Positions 25,402-34,506 of a stretch of DNA of 55,747 bases are shown one piece after another. The DNA is taken from assembly GCA_024275145.1 (NCBI GenBank), contig JAJRZR010000004.1, forward strand, positions 1-55,747. Direction: 5' to 3'. Each line of letters starts with the position of its first letter. Within the stretch, counting starts at the first letter, position 1. A program made the translations under genes and the position numbers. This DNA comes from Deltaproteobacteria bacterium. Its GTDB lineage: Bacteria > Desulfobacterota > Dissulfuribacteria > Dissulfuribacterales > QOAL01. The notes under the pieces were generated by a model. The model had not been told where the DNA came from. It worked only from the letters and a program-made list of their open reading frames with translations, and did no database searches.

Positions 25402-26142
25402 ATGAGTTCAAACCCTGGTGTATCTGCCATAATTGCAGCGGCTGGTTCGGGGACCCGTCTTGGCCGAAAGACCCCGAAACAATTCCTGAACTTGGAAGGC
25501 AGACCAGTCCTTGCCTGGAGTATGGAGGCCTTTTCCAGTACCAGGATAATCAATGAGATAATACTGGTCGTACCCCAGGATATCGAACATGAGACAATAG
25601 GGATGCTGAATGTGTCCAAGTATCCTGTACCGGTATCCGTCGTGTCAGGAGGCCCTACCAGGTATGATTCGGTGTTGAACGGGCTTCAGGCAACCATGCC
25701 CACGTGTGAAATGGTGGCCATCCACGATGCGGCCAGGCCTTTCGTGACCACGGCCACCATAGAATCCGTGTGCCTCATGGCCAAGGAAATCGGCGCTGCC
25801 ATAGTGGCAAGACCTGTACACGATACCGTAAAGGAAGTAGATGCCAGCGGTCTCGTAGTGAGAACCCTACAAAGGGAGACACTGGTGCTGGCTCAGACAC
25901 CCCAGGTATGCAGGAAACAGGACCTGCTCATGGCCTATGAAAAGGCCAAGGAGATGGGGGTAAAGACCACGGATGAGGCAGGCCTTCTAGAACTAATGGG
26001 CCTGCCAGTGGGCATAGTCGAGGGAAGCTGCAAAAATTTCAAGATAACCAATGAGGATGACATGAGGCTTGCAAGGGCCTTGGCAAGGCTTGGGAACCAG
26101 GCAGGTCTTGATGAAGATACCCTGAATAAATTCACACCCTGA
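25402..26142 (+). CDS. ispD: 2-C-methyl-D-erythritol 4-phosphate cytidylyltransferase
   Basis: 246 residues; third step of the MEP isoprenoid pathway (CTP + MEP to CDP-ME). Seen: AAAGSGTRLGRKTPKQF nucleotide-binding start, VVSGGPTRYDSV, AIHDAARPFV, and TDEAGLLELMG near the end. It sits between glcD (1-base gap) and ispF (12-base gap), so at least ispD-ispF form one unit. Confidence 0.95.
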   Translation: MSSNPGVSAIIAAAGSGTRLGRKTPKQFLNLEGRPVLAWSMEAFSSTRIINEIILVVPQDIEHETIGMLNVSKYPVPVSVVSGGPTRYDSVLNGLQATMPTCEMVAIHDAARPFVTTATIESVCLMAKEIGAAIVARPVHDTVKEVDASGLVVRTLQRETLVLAQTPQVCRKQDLLMAYEKAKEMGVKTTDEAGLLELMGLPVGIVEGSCKNFKITNEDDMRLARALARLGNQAGLDEDTLNKFTP

Positions 26143-26154
26143 TGGAGGCAATAA

Positions 26155-26637
26155 TTGCGCGTCGGTATGGGCTATGATTGCCATAGGCTGGTACAGGGCA
26201 GGGTCTTGGTCCTTGGTGGTGTGACTATTCCACATTCCCATGGACTGGATGGCCATTCGGATGCCGATGTCTTGACACATGCCCTTTGCGATGCCATCCT
26301 CGGGGCCTGCGGCCTTGGTGATATTGGGATACACTTTCCGGATACAGACCCTACATACAAGGGCATTTCCAGTATAACATTGCTCGAAAGGGTGATAGAA
26401 AAGGCAGAAGGCATGGGTATGAAAATCGGCAATGCCGATATTACCCTGGTGGCCCAGGCTCCAAGGATGTCACCTTACGTAAAAGAAATGAAACGCATAC
26501 TGGCGGATGTCTGCAAGATACCTCCTGAAAGGATAAACATAAAGGCTACCACCACGGAAGGCCTTGGCTTTATTGGTAGCCGGCAGGGGATTTCGGCCTA
26601 CGCCGTTTGCTTGCTCATACCTGTCCATGCTTCATGA
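26155..26637 (+). CDS. ispF: 2-C-methyl-D-erythritol 2,4-cyclodiphosphate synthase
   Basis: 160 residues; makes the cyclodiphosphate in the MEP pathway. TTG start supported by GGAGG 6 bases upstream. Zinc and substrate residues: YDCHR near the start, HSDADVLTHALCDAILGA, FPDTDP, and TTEGLGFIGSRQGISA at the end. Full length. Immediately downstream of ispD; no IspDF fusion. Confidence 0.95.
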   Translation: MRVGMGYDCHRLVQGRVLVLGGVTIPHSHGLDGHSDADVLTHALCDAILGACGLGDIGIHFPDTDPTYKGISSITLLERVIEKAEGMGMKIGNADITLVAQAPRMSPYVKEMKRILADVCKIPPERINIKATTTEGLGFIGSRQGISAYAVCLLIPVHAS

Positions 26638-27149
26638 CCATCATGCCCATTTGGGCATCTCAACCTGGACCTTCATGTGGCCAATATCTTTATTTTACCC
26701 CCAGCATGAAAATACCGTCCTGATGAAGGGGTGTTCACGGACAAATTATCACACCCTTAACAAGGCACCGTAACCGGCCTTGTGACCGGATACTTGAAAT
26801 ACAGTGGGAGGCCCTCTTCTACGCCAACCCTTTCATTCAGGGGCATTTCCCTGCATTTCCCTGCTGAACCCATGTAAATCCCAGTAGCGGCCTTTTTTAA
26901 GTTCCCAGAAGCGCAACTTAGTGGCAAATACAGGGCACTGCGCAGCTTGAACCAGGCTAAAACCACCAGATCCCCTATGATCGTCTATGATGACTATCTA
27001 CCCCAGATACAGGATGTATCTTGTAACTGTTCAAGGGCCAATGTGATTGCTTATACCTGTATGAGCCTTACCCGGTAGTTGTTGAACAGGATTTCTCAAG
27101 TATGATTAGAAGCCTACCGATAAAACTATAGGGAGTTGTCAATCAGCCA
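26638..27149. other. Intergenic region, no gene seen
   Basis: 512 bases between ispF and the histidine kinase. It begins with a small hairpin (ATGCCCA-TT-TGGGCAT, 26643-26658) and contains a degenerate dispersed repeat (26702-26746). The remainder has no recognisable gene, tRNA or riboswitch. Confidence 0.5.
26702..26746 (+). repeat. Dispersed palindromic intergenic repeat, copy 8
   Basis: Left arm CAGCATGAAAATACCGTCC is well preserved; right arm GGGGTGTTCACGGACAAAT is shortened. Downstream of ispF. Confidence 0.45.
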
Positions 27150-30100
27150 GTGAAAAAATTAATGAATTTCTCCATTTCCAGGAAAAAAGCCCCTGCAATA
27201 GCCCTGTCGTTCTGGCAGGCTACCATCATATCCCTTTTGATATTGGCTATTGGGGTCTTGCTTTCTGGCTATACCTATAAAAATTTCCTTCGGTATCAGG
27301 ACGACATATTCCACGAAAACTCGGTACAGGACAGTATGGCCGTGACACATGAGCTGGACATGCTACGTGACACTGCGGAGCTGCTGGCTAAAAATCCATT
27401 TATCGACACGGCTGACGGTAAGGAGGCCCTTGATGGCTACCTGAAAAATCTGGTTGGCAGACAGGGTATCAAGGCGGTTTATGTGCTGAATACCGCCGGT
27501 CAATGTATCTTTTCCAGCGCCTCCGCCCTAAAGGGAACGGATCTGGCCTCCAGGCAGGATTTCAAGGATGCCATGAACCAAGGTCAGGGATTTCTGGTTG
27601 TCCCGGATCTGGCCTCCAGGAATCTCAAATTGTACATCTCTCATCGCATAGACCGTGGTATCAAGATATTGGGGGTGGTAGTGCTCGAGATCGATCCGAG
27701 ATCCCTACTCGATGAGGACTCCGTACTGGCAAAGAAGATCTCCAAGAGAAAACAGGATACCTCTGGAGGCTTCGTAGGCCTCATCACCAATGAAGGTATA
27801 ATGATATCAAATCACATCGAGGATCTTGTCGTCCTTGACCCTGAAACCAGGAAGACGTTCTTGGCAGATCACGATTCAGACTCCAGGGATTTTACAGAGA
27901 TAAAGGATCTGGGGTTTCCTGGCGGGACATGGCGGCGTATCAAGAAAGAAAGGCACGGCCACTTTAGCCTCCAGGGTAGATTGTTCAGATTGTTTTCGGT
28001 CCCTCTTGTGGATCACAGCCTGTTTTTTATTGAGGGGGTCTCCGCTGACACCGTCAGCGCCCATGCCGCCATCCTGAGGAAGAGCATCCAGCAACTTATA
28101 GGTGCATTTCTGCTTTCCCTATTTCCCCTTGCCCTTCTCGGGGTCTTCCTCATCCGACAACGGGCCATGCTCAAGGAAACCGCCCAGGCCTTAAAGGAAG
28201 AGGGCAGGCTCAGGAAGGATTCCCTGGCTCGTTACAGGGCGGTTATAGAAAACAACACGAATGGTTTCTGGACACTGGATATCTCCACCTATGCCATCCT
28301 CGATGTGAACGCCGCCCTATGCTCCATGCTGGATATGCAGCCGGAAGAGATAATCGGAAAGACCCCGTTCGATCTAGTGGCACCGGAAGACATGCCAATA
28401 CTCAAGGAAAAGGCAAAGCATATCCATGATTCGAGCTGTAGTTTCAATATCCATCTCGCAGCAGCCGATGGTACCAGGATACCCGTCCACTTGAATTCCT
28501 GGCTGCTCACCGATGAAAATGGAAAGGAGTTGTTCAGGTTCGCATTCATAACCGACTTGAGAGGAGAAGAGGAAAACCTTGAGAGGATCCAACTACTGAC
28601 TACAGCGATAGAGCAAAGCCCAAGCTCCATAGTCATTACAGACACGAACGGATCCATTGAATACGTAAATCCTGCCTTCTGCGAACTCACAGGCTACAGT
28701 AGGGAGGAGGTGATTGGTAAAAGCCCTCTGATACTTAGAACCGAAGAGCAGGATCATGCCTTCTACAAGGAACTTTGGGACACCATTTCCTCTGGAAAGG
28801 TATGGAGGGGGATATTCAGAAACAGGGCCAAGGACGGTTCCGTATACTGGGAGCAGGCGGTTATCGCCCCTGTAAGGTCGAGATCTGGCGATATCAATCA
28901 TTATATCGCTATAAAAGACGATATTACGGAAAAAATGGAGCTGGAACGGGCACTTAAGGAAAAAATGAATGAGCAGCAGCTCATTCTGCAACACGCAGGG
29001 GTTGGCATAGCCTATTTAAAGGAGAGGAAGATAGTCCGCATAAATGACGCGGCAGCGGCCATCTTCGGGGCACCCAAGGAGGACTTGGTTGGCAAGGACA
29101 TATCCGTTATCTTCCCATCCCTCGCTGCTGGGGAGGAAGCTGGCAGGGATTTTTACAAACAGCTGACAAGTACCGGAATGGTTCAGACAGAATTGCAGAT
29201 AGCCAGACAGGATGGCAGCCATGGCCATGCCCGTATCACCGTAAAGGCCATTGACAAGGATGATCCTCTCGGCGGCGGTGCCATATGGGTCTTTGAAGAC
29301 GTATCGGAGATCTACAGAAACAGGCAAATTCTTGAAGAACAACGATATCTTCTCGAAATTATAGTAAATTCTGTACCTGACATCATTTGTCTCAAGGATA
29401 GCATGGGTAGATGGAAACTTGCCAACACACAATATCTCGACCTGTTCGACCTCAAGGATGTAGCGTACCAGGACAAAACCGATGCTCAGATCGCTGAATT
29501 TACACCCCTCTACAGGGATCAGTTCCTGGCCTGCCTCGAAAACGAGGAGGCCATTTGGGAGTGGGGACACACGGTCCATGGGGAAAAAGAGGTTAGGAAA
29601 CCCGATGGAACCAAGGTGATATTCGATATCACGAAAAAGCCGCTTTTCAATCCGGATGGCTCAAGGCGATTCCTCCTGGTTACAGGCTATGACATAACCA
29701 TGAGAAAACAGATGGAGGAACTGCTAAAACGCAGTAAACGTCAAGCGGAGGAGGCAAGCAGGGCAAAGAGCATGTTCCTTGCAAACATGAGCCATGAAAT
29801 CCGTACCCCGATGAATGCAATAATGGGGATGACGAATATCCTGCTCGACACCGACCTGGACAAGGAACAGAGGCGTCTTCTCAATACGGTGAAAAAGTCC
29901 GCAGAGCTCTTGCTAAACATACTCAATGAGGTACTGGACTTCTCAAAGATAGAGGCGGGGCAGTGCGACCTGGATGAATATCCCTTCCATCTTGAACAAA
30001 TTCTGAAGGACGTAACCCAGACCTACATGGTGACAGCAGCGGAGAAGGATATTGCCTTGAGATACCGTATCCCCTCCAACCTTCCCACTGTCTTCAAGGG

Positions 30101-31136
30101 AGATGCGCATCGGCTCCGCCAGGTGCTTCTAAATCTCACGGGCAATGCCTTGAAGTTTACCCATGAGGGCTCTGTAACCATCTCTGTCAAGGCCAGGCAG
30201 ATTGAGGATGACAATGCAATATTACACTTTTCCGTAGCAGACACCGGAATAGGCATCGCAAAGGACAAGCAGGACAAGATATTCTCTGCCTTCAGCCAGG
30301 CAGACAATTCGACTACCCGCAAATATGGAGGCACGGGGCTGGGGCTCACTATCTGTAAAAGGCTCGTTGAAGCAATGCATGGCGAGATATGGGTGGAAAG
30401 CGAATTAGGACAGGGCAGCACCTTCTACTTTACCGTAAAGCTGAAGCCTAGTAGTGAAGATGAACTGATTCGCGAAAAGAAGAGACGCCCAGTGGAGGTC
30501 ATGAAGTTTGAATTGCCATCCCTGCACGTTCTCCTGGCAGAGGACAATGAACCCAACCGGGAGGTGGCAACCATGGTCCTGGAAAAGGCTGGCCACAAGG
30601 TCACGGTTGCGGCCGACGGATTCGAGGCCCTCCAGAGAATGACCGAGTCAGATTTTGATCTGATACTCATGGATATGCACATGCCCAGGCTAGATGGACT
30701 CGATGCCACACGTATCATACGTCAATGCGAAAGGGGACAGTCGGCCGAACTGCCTGACGACATTGACGATCACGGAGAAGAGATCCTGAAGATTCTCAAG
30801 GAGCGGTTGAGGGGCCATCATATACCAATCGCTGCCATGACCGCCGACGCACTCAGTGGTGTCAAACAAAAATGCCTGGATGCCGGCATGGATGACTACC
30901 TCACAAAGCCCTTCAAGCCCAAGGATGTATTCCAGATGCTTGCCAGGCTATCCAGGCACGGCCTTCGCCATCCACCAATGGCGCAAGAAATGCGTGAGGA
31001 GGTTGATGGCGTTGAAGATGAAGGCATGGAGCTTGTAGAGCTTGATACGATCCGTAATCATTTTCGGCAGACCTATGGCTTGCCGGACGACAAGATCGAA
31101 TTTCTGGTGGCCAGTTCCTCTGTATCCATAAACTAA
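27150..31136 (+). CDS. Hybrid sensor histidine kinase, cut before its Hpt domain
   Basis: 1328 residues, GTG start (an ATG four codons on is an alternative). Order seen: transmembrane segment about 20-42, extracytoplasmic Cache-like sensor about 45-305, second transmembrane segment about 311-334, four PAS domains (roughly 360-475, 478-600, 608-725, 730-850), HisKA with His882 in ANMSHEIRTPMNAIMG, HATPase (NALKFTHEG, DTGIGI, GGTGLGLTIC), receiver with phosphoacceptor Asp1175 (LILMDMHMPRLDG) and KPFKP. The frame ends at TAA 31134-31136, yet coding sequence continues in the same frame into an Hpt domain. No adjacent response-regulator gene. Signal unknown. Confidence 0.92.
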   Translation: MKKLMNFSISRKKAPAIALSFWQATIISLLILAIGVLLSGYTYKNFLRYQDDIFHENSVQDSMAVTHELDMLRDTAELLAKNPFIDTADGKEALDGYLKNLVGRQGIKAVYVLNTAGQCIFSSASALKGTDLASRQDFKDAMNQGQGFLVVPDLASRNLKLYISHRIDRGIKILGVVVLEIDPRSLLDEDSVLAKKISKRKQDTSGGFVGLITNEGIMISNHIEDLVVLDPETRKTFLADHDSDSRDFTEIKDLGFPGGTWRRIKKERHGHFSLQGRLFRLFSVPLVDHSLFFIEGVSADTVSAHAAILRKSIQQLIGAFLLSLFPLALLGVFLIRQRAMLKETAQALKEEGRLRKDSLARYRAVIENNTNGFWTLDISTYAILDVNAALCSMLDMQPEEIIGKTPFDLVAPEDMPILKEKAKHIHDSSCSFNIHLAAADGTRIPVHLNSWLLTDENGKELFRFAFITDLRGEEENLERIQLLTTAIEQSPSSIVITDTNGSIEYVNPAFCELTGYSREEVIGKSPLILRTEEQDHAFYKELWDTISSGKVWRGIFRNRAKDGSVYWEQAVIAPVRSRSGDINHYIAIKDDITEKMELERALKEKMNEQQLILQHAGVGIAYLKERKIVRINDAAAAIFGAPKEDLVGKDISVIFPSLAAGEEAGRDFYKQLTSTGMVQTELQIARQDGSHGHARITVKAIDKDDPLGGGAIWVFEDVSEIYRNRQILEEQRYLLEIIVNSVPDIICLKDSMGRWKLANTQYLDLFDLKDVAYQDKTDAQIAEFTPLYRDQFLACLENEEAIWEWGHTVHGEKEVRKPDGTKVIFDITKKPLFNPDGSRRFLLVTGYDITMRKQMEELLKRSKRQAEEASRAKSMFLANMSHEIRTPMNAIMGMTNILLDTDLDKEQRRLLNTVKKSAELLLNILNEVLDFSKIEAGQCDLDEYPFHLEQILKDVTQTYMVTAAEKDIALRYRIPSNLPTVFKGDAHRLRQVLLNLTGNALKFTHEGSVTISVKARQIEDDNAILHFSVADTGIGIAKDKQDKIFSAFSQADNSTTRKYGGTGLGLTICKRLVEAMHGEIWVESELGQGSTFYFTVKLKPSSEDELIREKKRRPVEVMKFELPSLHVLLAEDNEPNREVATMVLEKAGHKVTVAADGFEALQRMTESDFDLILMDMHMPRLDGLDATRIIRQCERGQSAELPDDIDDHGEEILKILKERLRGHHIPIAAMTADALSGVKQKCLDAGMDDYLTKPFKPKDVFQMLARLSRHGLRHPPMAQEMREEVDGVEDEGMELVELDTIRNHFRQTYGLPDDKIEFLVASSSVSIN

Positions 31137-31397
31137 AGCCTGGATGCCGCTGAAAACGCACTTGCCAATAGCAACCTGGACGGTCTTGCTGCGGCCATGC
31201 ATAAAATGAAAGGTTCCCTGGTCAACATGGGGTGTAAATCCATGGCCGACATGGCCTTGACGATAGAGCAGAGGGCACGGGAGGGACAGGAAGACTACGA
31301 ATACATGGCGCAACTTGACAAGATCCGCCGTGGCCTCAAGATCCTGCTGGAATACAGACAGCAGCAGCACAAGGAACGGGCAAGCCAGACCCTTTAG
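31137..31397 (+). pseudogene. Detached Hpt domain of the hybrid kinase
   Basis: Directly after the kinase stop and in the same frame, the sequence reads SLDAAENALANSNLDGLAAA then MHKMKGSLVNMGCKSMADMA, a histidine phosphotransfer domain with phospho-His in H-x2-K-G-S. No ATG, GTG or TTG lies between the TAA and the ATG at 31197, which itself falls inside the catalytic helix, so an intact Hpt cannot be made by separate initiation at a common start codon. A single base change (for example AAA or CAA to TAA at 31134) would explain the split. Mutation, base-calling error or stop readthrough are the options. Confidence 0.8.
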
Positions 31398-31412
31398 TGT
31401 CCTTTCTGTTCG

Positions 31413-32222
31413 TTATTTTCCAGCATCTATCCTGCTGCTTAAATCATAAGGCATCAAAAGTTCGTTGCCTTCCCTGTCGAAGAGTCTTCCTCCCTTTATT
31501 TGGATGTCGCCATTTCCAAAGGCCTTTAGGGTTTCGACCATGAGGGGCAGCTCTCTTTTTACCCCCTCTTCTCTGATCTTGGTGAAAAGTGGATAGGATT
31601 CCCCAAAGGTCTCCTTTATGCCTTGAAGCCCCATCAATTTTTCATCAGCCTCCAATTGATCCCACAGTTTGGACCAATCCTTGCCGCCGGTAATCTTAAA
31701 CCTGCAGAAGGTCACCGGGGGGCCCTTGTCCAACTCCGGGGTAACCAAGTGCATCATTACGCCGGTCTCCCTGGCACGTTGCTCCACAAGCTTCCAGATG
31801 ACCTCCTGCCAGGTACCAGTGGGCCCCATGGGTGCTGCCGGATGGAGATTGATTATCGGAAAGGCCTTGCAGACCTCGGGGCTTACCACCCACATATAAC
31901 CGGCTAGCACCACCAGGTCCACACTGAACCCCTCTAGCCTTTCAAGTATCGCCCTGTGGTACCTTCCCCTCCATTCCTCCTTATCCCTGCCCCTTAACCC
32001 GGGCAGGTATTTGAGCGCGGAAAGGTATACCACTGGCACCCCAGCCCCGGTTGCCAACTTCATTATCTCGTCACTATAGGGCCCTTCGCCGGGCTCCTTC
32101 GATACAAAGCAATAGGCCATCTTTGCCTGTATGTCACCATCCTTCAGGGAGGTGTGAATTACCTTGAATAAACTCACCGCATCCCTGTCTCTGCCCGTTG
32201 TCCACCAACCAAATCTGAACAT
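31413..32222 (-). CDS. Formyltransferase family protein (PurN/Fmt-like)
   Basis: 269 residues. The fold is recognisable from FRFGWWTTGRDRDAVSLF at the start, DLVVLAGYMWVVSPEV, and INLHPAAPMGPTGTWQEVIW, which replaces the usual N-x-HPSLLP substrate loop; ETGVMMHLVTPELDKGPPV follows. PurN uses 10-formyl-THF to formylate GAR, but the altered loop (H-P-A-A-P-M-G) and the extra C-terminal 70 residues make a different substrate likely. A PfkB kinase gene lies 55 bases upstream on the same strand. Confidence 0.75.
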   Translation of the reverse strand: MFRFGWWTTGRDRDAVSLFKVIHTSLKDGDIQAKMAYCFVSKEPGEGPYSDEIMKLATGAGVPVVYLSALKYLPGLRGRDKEEWRGRYHRAILERLEGFSVDLVVLAGYMWVVSPEVCKAFPIINLHPAAPMGPTGTWQEVIWKLVEQRARETGVMMHLVTPELDKGPPVTFCRFKITGGKDWSKLWDQLEADEKLMGLQGIKETFGESYPLFTKIREEGVKRELPLMVETLKAFGNGDIQIKGGRLFDREGNELLMPYDLSSRIDAGK

Positions 32223-32277
32223 CGATATCCTTTCCCCTGAATCCTAACAAAAATTCATCAAGCTCCTCTTCTGCCGG

Positions 32278-33306
32278 CTACGACCTGTTCTGCTTTCCAA
32301 GCTCGTCAAGCCAACTGCGGCCGTAACCGGACAGTGAAAGCGCCGCAAGCCCTACGGCCTCGGCAAGGCATCTGTCAAGTTGTCTTCCAGCCAGCACTCC
32401 GTGTAAGAAACCTGCATTGAATGCATCTCCCGCCCCGGTATTGTCTATATTTTTCTCAACGCTAACAGCGGACTGGAAAACGCGTCTTCTGTCACAAAGG
32501 ACCATGGCACCTTCAGGGCCCATCTTCATACACAGAAGGGATCCTCCACACTGGGCAAAAACCGGGTAGGCAGCCATTGTCTTACCGTCACGGGCTGCCT
32601 GCCCAAGGTATCCAGCTACCTCTGCAACGCCTTCGTCTCCAGTGGATGCATTGGTCAACATGGCCACCTCCTCCCTGGTAATAAAAAGGATCGAAGCAGC
32701 CTTAATCAAGGCCAGGATCGCCTTCAAACCCCGCCCTGCATAGAGTTCCCCTGGATCAAGGGAAAGTAATTGTCCATCTGAAAGCATGGCAGCCATCCCT
32801 TCGTGGACCACGAGCCCACTTTTTTCAACCAGGGAACTTAGATGCAGGACATCGATCTTCTCAATGACAGCACGGAGCGCAGGGCCCCCAAAAAAGGTCT
32901 CTCCTTCGTGGGGCGCTACGAACATGGCACGGTCCCGCATCTTTCTGCCGATCACGACTACACAAACGGCACTTTTCCCGCCCTTCCTCACCATGGAACA
33001 ATCCACACCTGCCATGGAATCAAGAATGAATCGGCCTGCCTCGTCATCCCCTACGGCCCCGGCAAATCCACAACTATGGCCAAGGGCGGCCAGGGCACAA
33101 ATGGTGTTGGCAGCCGACCCACCTCCACTTTTGGCTACAAGCCTTCCCGCCCTCTCGAGAAAGGCCCTGAGCCGTCCAGCCTCTTCATGGGAACCTGCCA
33201 CCTCCCTGCCAGGGGAAAGGGCAAAGCCAGCCTCTCTTGTTACCGACAGGTCTTCAACTTCGTAAACCAGATCCAGATTCAGGGCACCAGAGCCCAGTAT
33301 TTCCAT
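32278..33306 (-). CDS. PfkB-family sugar/nucleoside kinase
   Basis: 342 residues. N-terminal GSGALNLDLVYEV, GGGSAANTICALAALG (substrate motif), and C-terminal DNTGAGDAFNAGFLHGVLAG with the catalytic Asp of the anion hole. The insert at 20-50 (SPGREVAGSHEEAGRLRAFLERAG) is unusual compared with ribokinase or adenosine kinase. Substrate unknown. Likely cotranscribed with the formyltransferase-like gene. Confidence 0.85.
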   Translation of the reverse strand: MEILGSGALNLDLVYEVEDLSVTREAGFALSPGREVAGSHEEAGRLRAFLERAGRLVAKSGGGSAANTICALAALGHSCGFAGAVGDDEAGRFILDSMAGVDCSMVRKGGKSAVCVVVIGRKMRDRAMFVAPHEGETFFGGPALRAVIEKIDVLHLSSLVEKSGLVVHEGMAAMLSDGQLLSLDPGELYAGRGLKAILALIKAASILFITREEVAMLTNASTGDEGVAEVAGYLGQAARDGKTMAAYPVFAQCGGSLLCMKMGPEGAMVLCDRRRVFQSAVSVEKNIDNTGAGDAFNAGFLHGVLAGRQLDRCLAEAVGLAALSLSGYGRSWLDELGKQNRS

Positions 33307-33352
33307 TGACCCTCCTTTAACATCAAAACTTCAGCTTTGCGCCTCAACCTCC

Positions 33353-33410
33353 ATGGCATAAAAACACACGGCCCAAGGACAGCCGTGGCGTTGTTTTCTC
33401 ACGGTAAATA
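33353..33410 (+). repeat. Dispersed palindromic intergenic repeat, copy 9
   Basis: GGCATAAAAACACACGGCCC on the left; GTTGTTTTCTCACGGTAAAT on the right; longer centre than most. In the divergent gap between the PfkB kinase and the alcohol dehydrogenase. Confidence 0.55.
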
Positions 33411-33505
33411 TCATTCTTCCTTGATATTATACCTATAAACTTGCGGACCATAAGGTCCAGGATTATTGAATGAGGATATAATCTTTCATCCGGAGGTATC
33501 TTATC

Positions 33506-34489
33506 ATGAAGGCCATGGTATTAGAAAGGGCTGGAAGCCCCTTGAAGTACATCGAGGTCAAAAGGCCTGAGCCCGGTCCGGGGCAACTTCTCATCAAGGT
33601 AGAGGCATGTGGGGTTTGCAGGACTGACCTCCACGTGATTGATGGAGAACTAACACATCCCAAGCTCCCGCTCATTCCTGGCCATGAAATCGTAGGACAG
33701 GTGGTCGCAGTGGGCGATGGAACCAATAGATTCAAAAAGGGAGACGTAGTCGGAATTCCGTGGCTTGCCAGGACCTGTGGCAGATGCAAGTACTGTACAT
33801 CAGGGAGGGAAAATCTTTGCGAAGATGCACTCTTTACCGGTTATACGGTAGATGGAGGATATGCTGAATATATGGTCTCATACGAGGCCTACACCTTTAA
33901 GTTGCCCCCTGGTTATGCACCGGAAAGGGCAGCTCCACTACTCTGCGCAGGCCTTATCGGCCACAGATCCCTTTCCATGGCTGGAAACGCAAACAGGATC
34001 GGCCTCTACGGCTTTGGTGCCGCTGCCCATATAATTACCCAGGTATGCAAGTTCCAGGACAAGAAGGTATATGCCTTCACCAGAGAGGGGGACGTTGAAA
34101 AACAGAAATTTGCCAGGGAATTGGGGGCGGTCTGGGCAGGAGACGCAAACCGGCTACCCCCGGTCGAACTCGATGCTGCAATTATCTTTGCACCTGTAGG
34201 AAGCCTTGTCATATCCGGCCTCAAGGCAGTATCAAAGGGCGGGAAGGTCATATGTGCCGGTATTTACATGTCTGACATACCATCCTTTCCCTATGATATC
34301 CTGTGGTGGGAACGTCAGATCCGTTCGGTTGCCAATCTTACAAGGAGAGACGGTGAGGAATTCATGAAACTGGCCTCCAAGTTCCCCATAAAAACACAAA
34401 TTACCATTATTGCCCTCAGGGATGCCAACACGCCCCTCTCCATGCTTAGAAATGGCCTGCTAAAAGGGGCGGCTGTTCTAATTCCATAA
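33506..34489 (+). CDS. Zinc-dependent alcohol dehydrogenase family protein
   Basis: 327 residues. Catalytic zinc ligands in ACGVCRTDLHV (Cys) and IPGHEIVG (His-Glu); structural zinc site in CGRCKYCTSGRENLC; NAD(P)-binding GLYGFGAAAH. The protein resembles the AdhA/YogA-like branch. GGAGG is 12 bases before the ATG. The AGCS symporter gene follows after 17 bases on the same strand, so the two may form an operon. Confidence 0.88.
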   Translation: MKAMVLERAGSPLKYIEVKRPEPGPGQLLIKVEACGVCRTDLHVIDGELTHPKLPLIPGHEIVGQVVAVGDGTNRFKKGDVVGIPWLARTCGRCKYCTSGRENLCEDALFTGYTVDGGYAEYMVSYEAYTFKLPPGYAPERAAPLLCAGLIGHRSLSMAGNANRIGLYGFGAAAHIITQVCKFQDKKVYAFTREGDVEKQKFARELGAVWAGDANRLPPVELDAAIIFAPVGSLVISGLKAVSKGGKVICAGIYMSDIPSFPYDILWWERQIRSVANLTRRDGEEFMKLASKFPIKTQITIIALRDANTPLSMLRNGLLKGAAVLIP

Positions 34490-34506
34490 AAGGAGGAAAG
34501 GATATT

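Noticed and set aside
24503-25411. 302-codon open frame on the minus strand
   Set aside because: Lies fully antisense to glcD, whose domains and motifs are complete; composition is that of a shadow frame.
31134-31136. Possible selenocysteine or pyrrolysine at the kinase stop
   Set aside because: The codon is TAA; selenocysteine uses UGA and pyrrolysine UAG.
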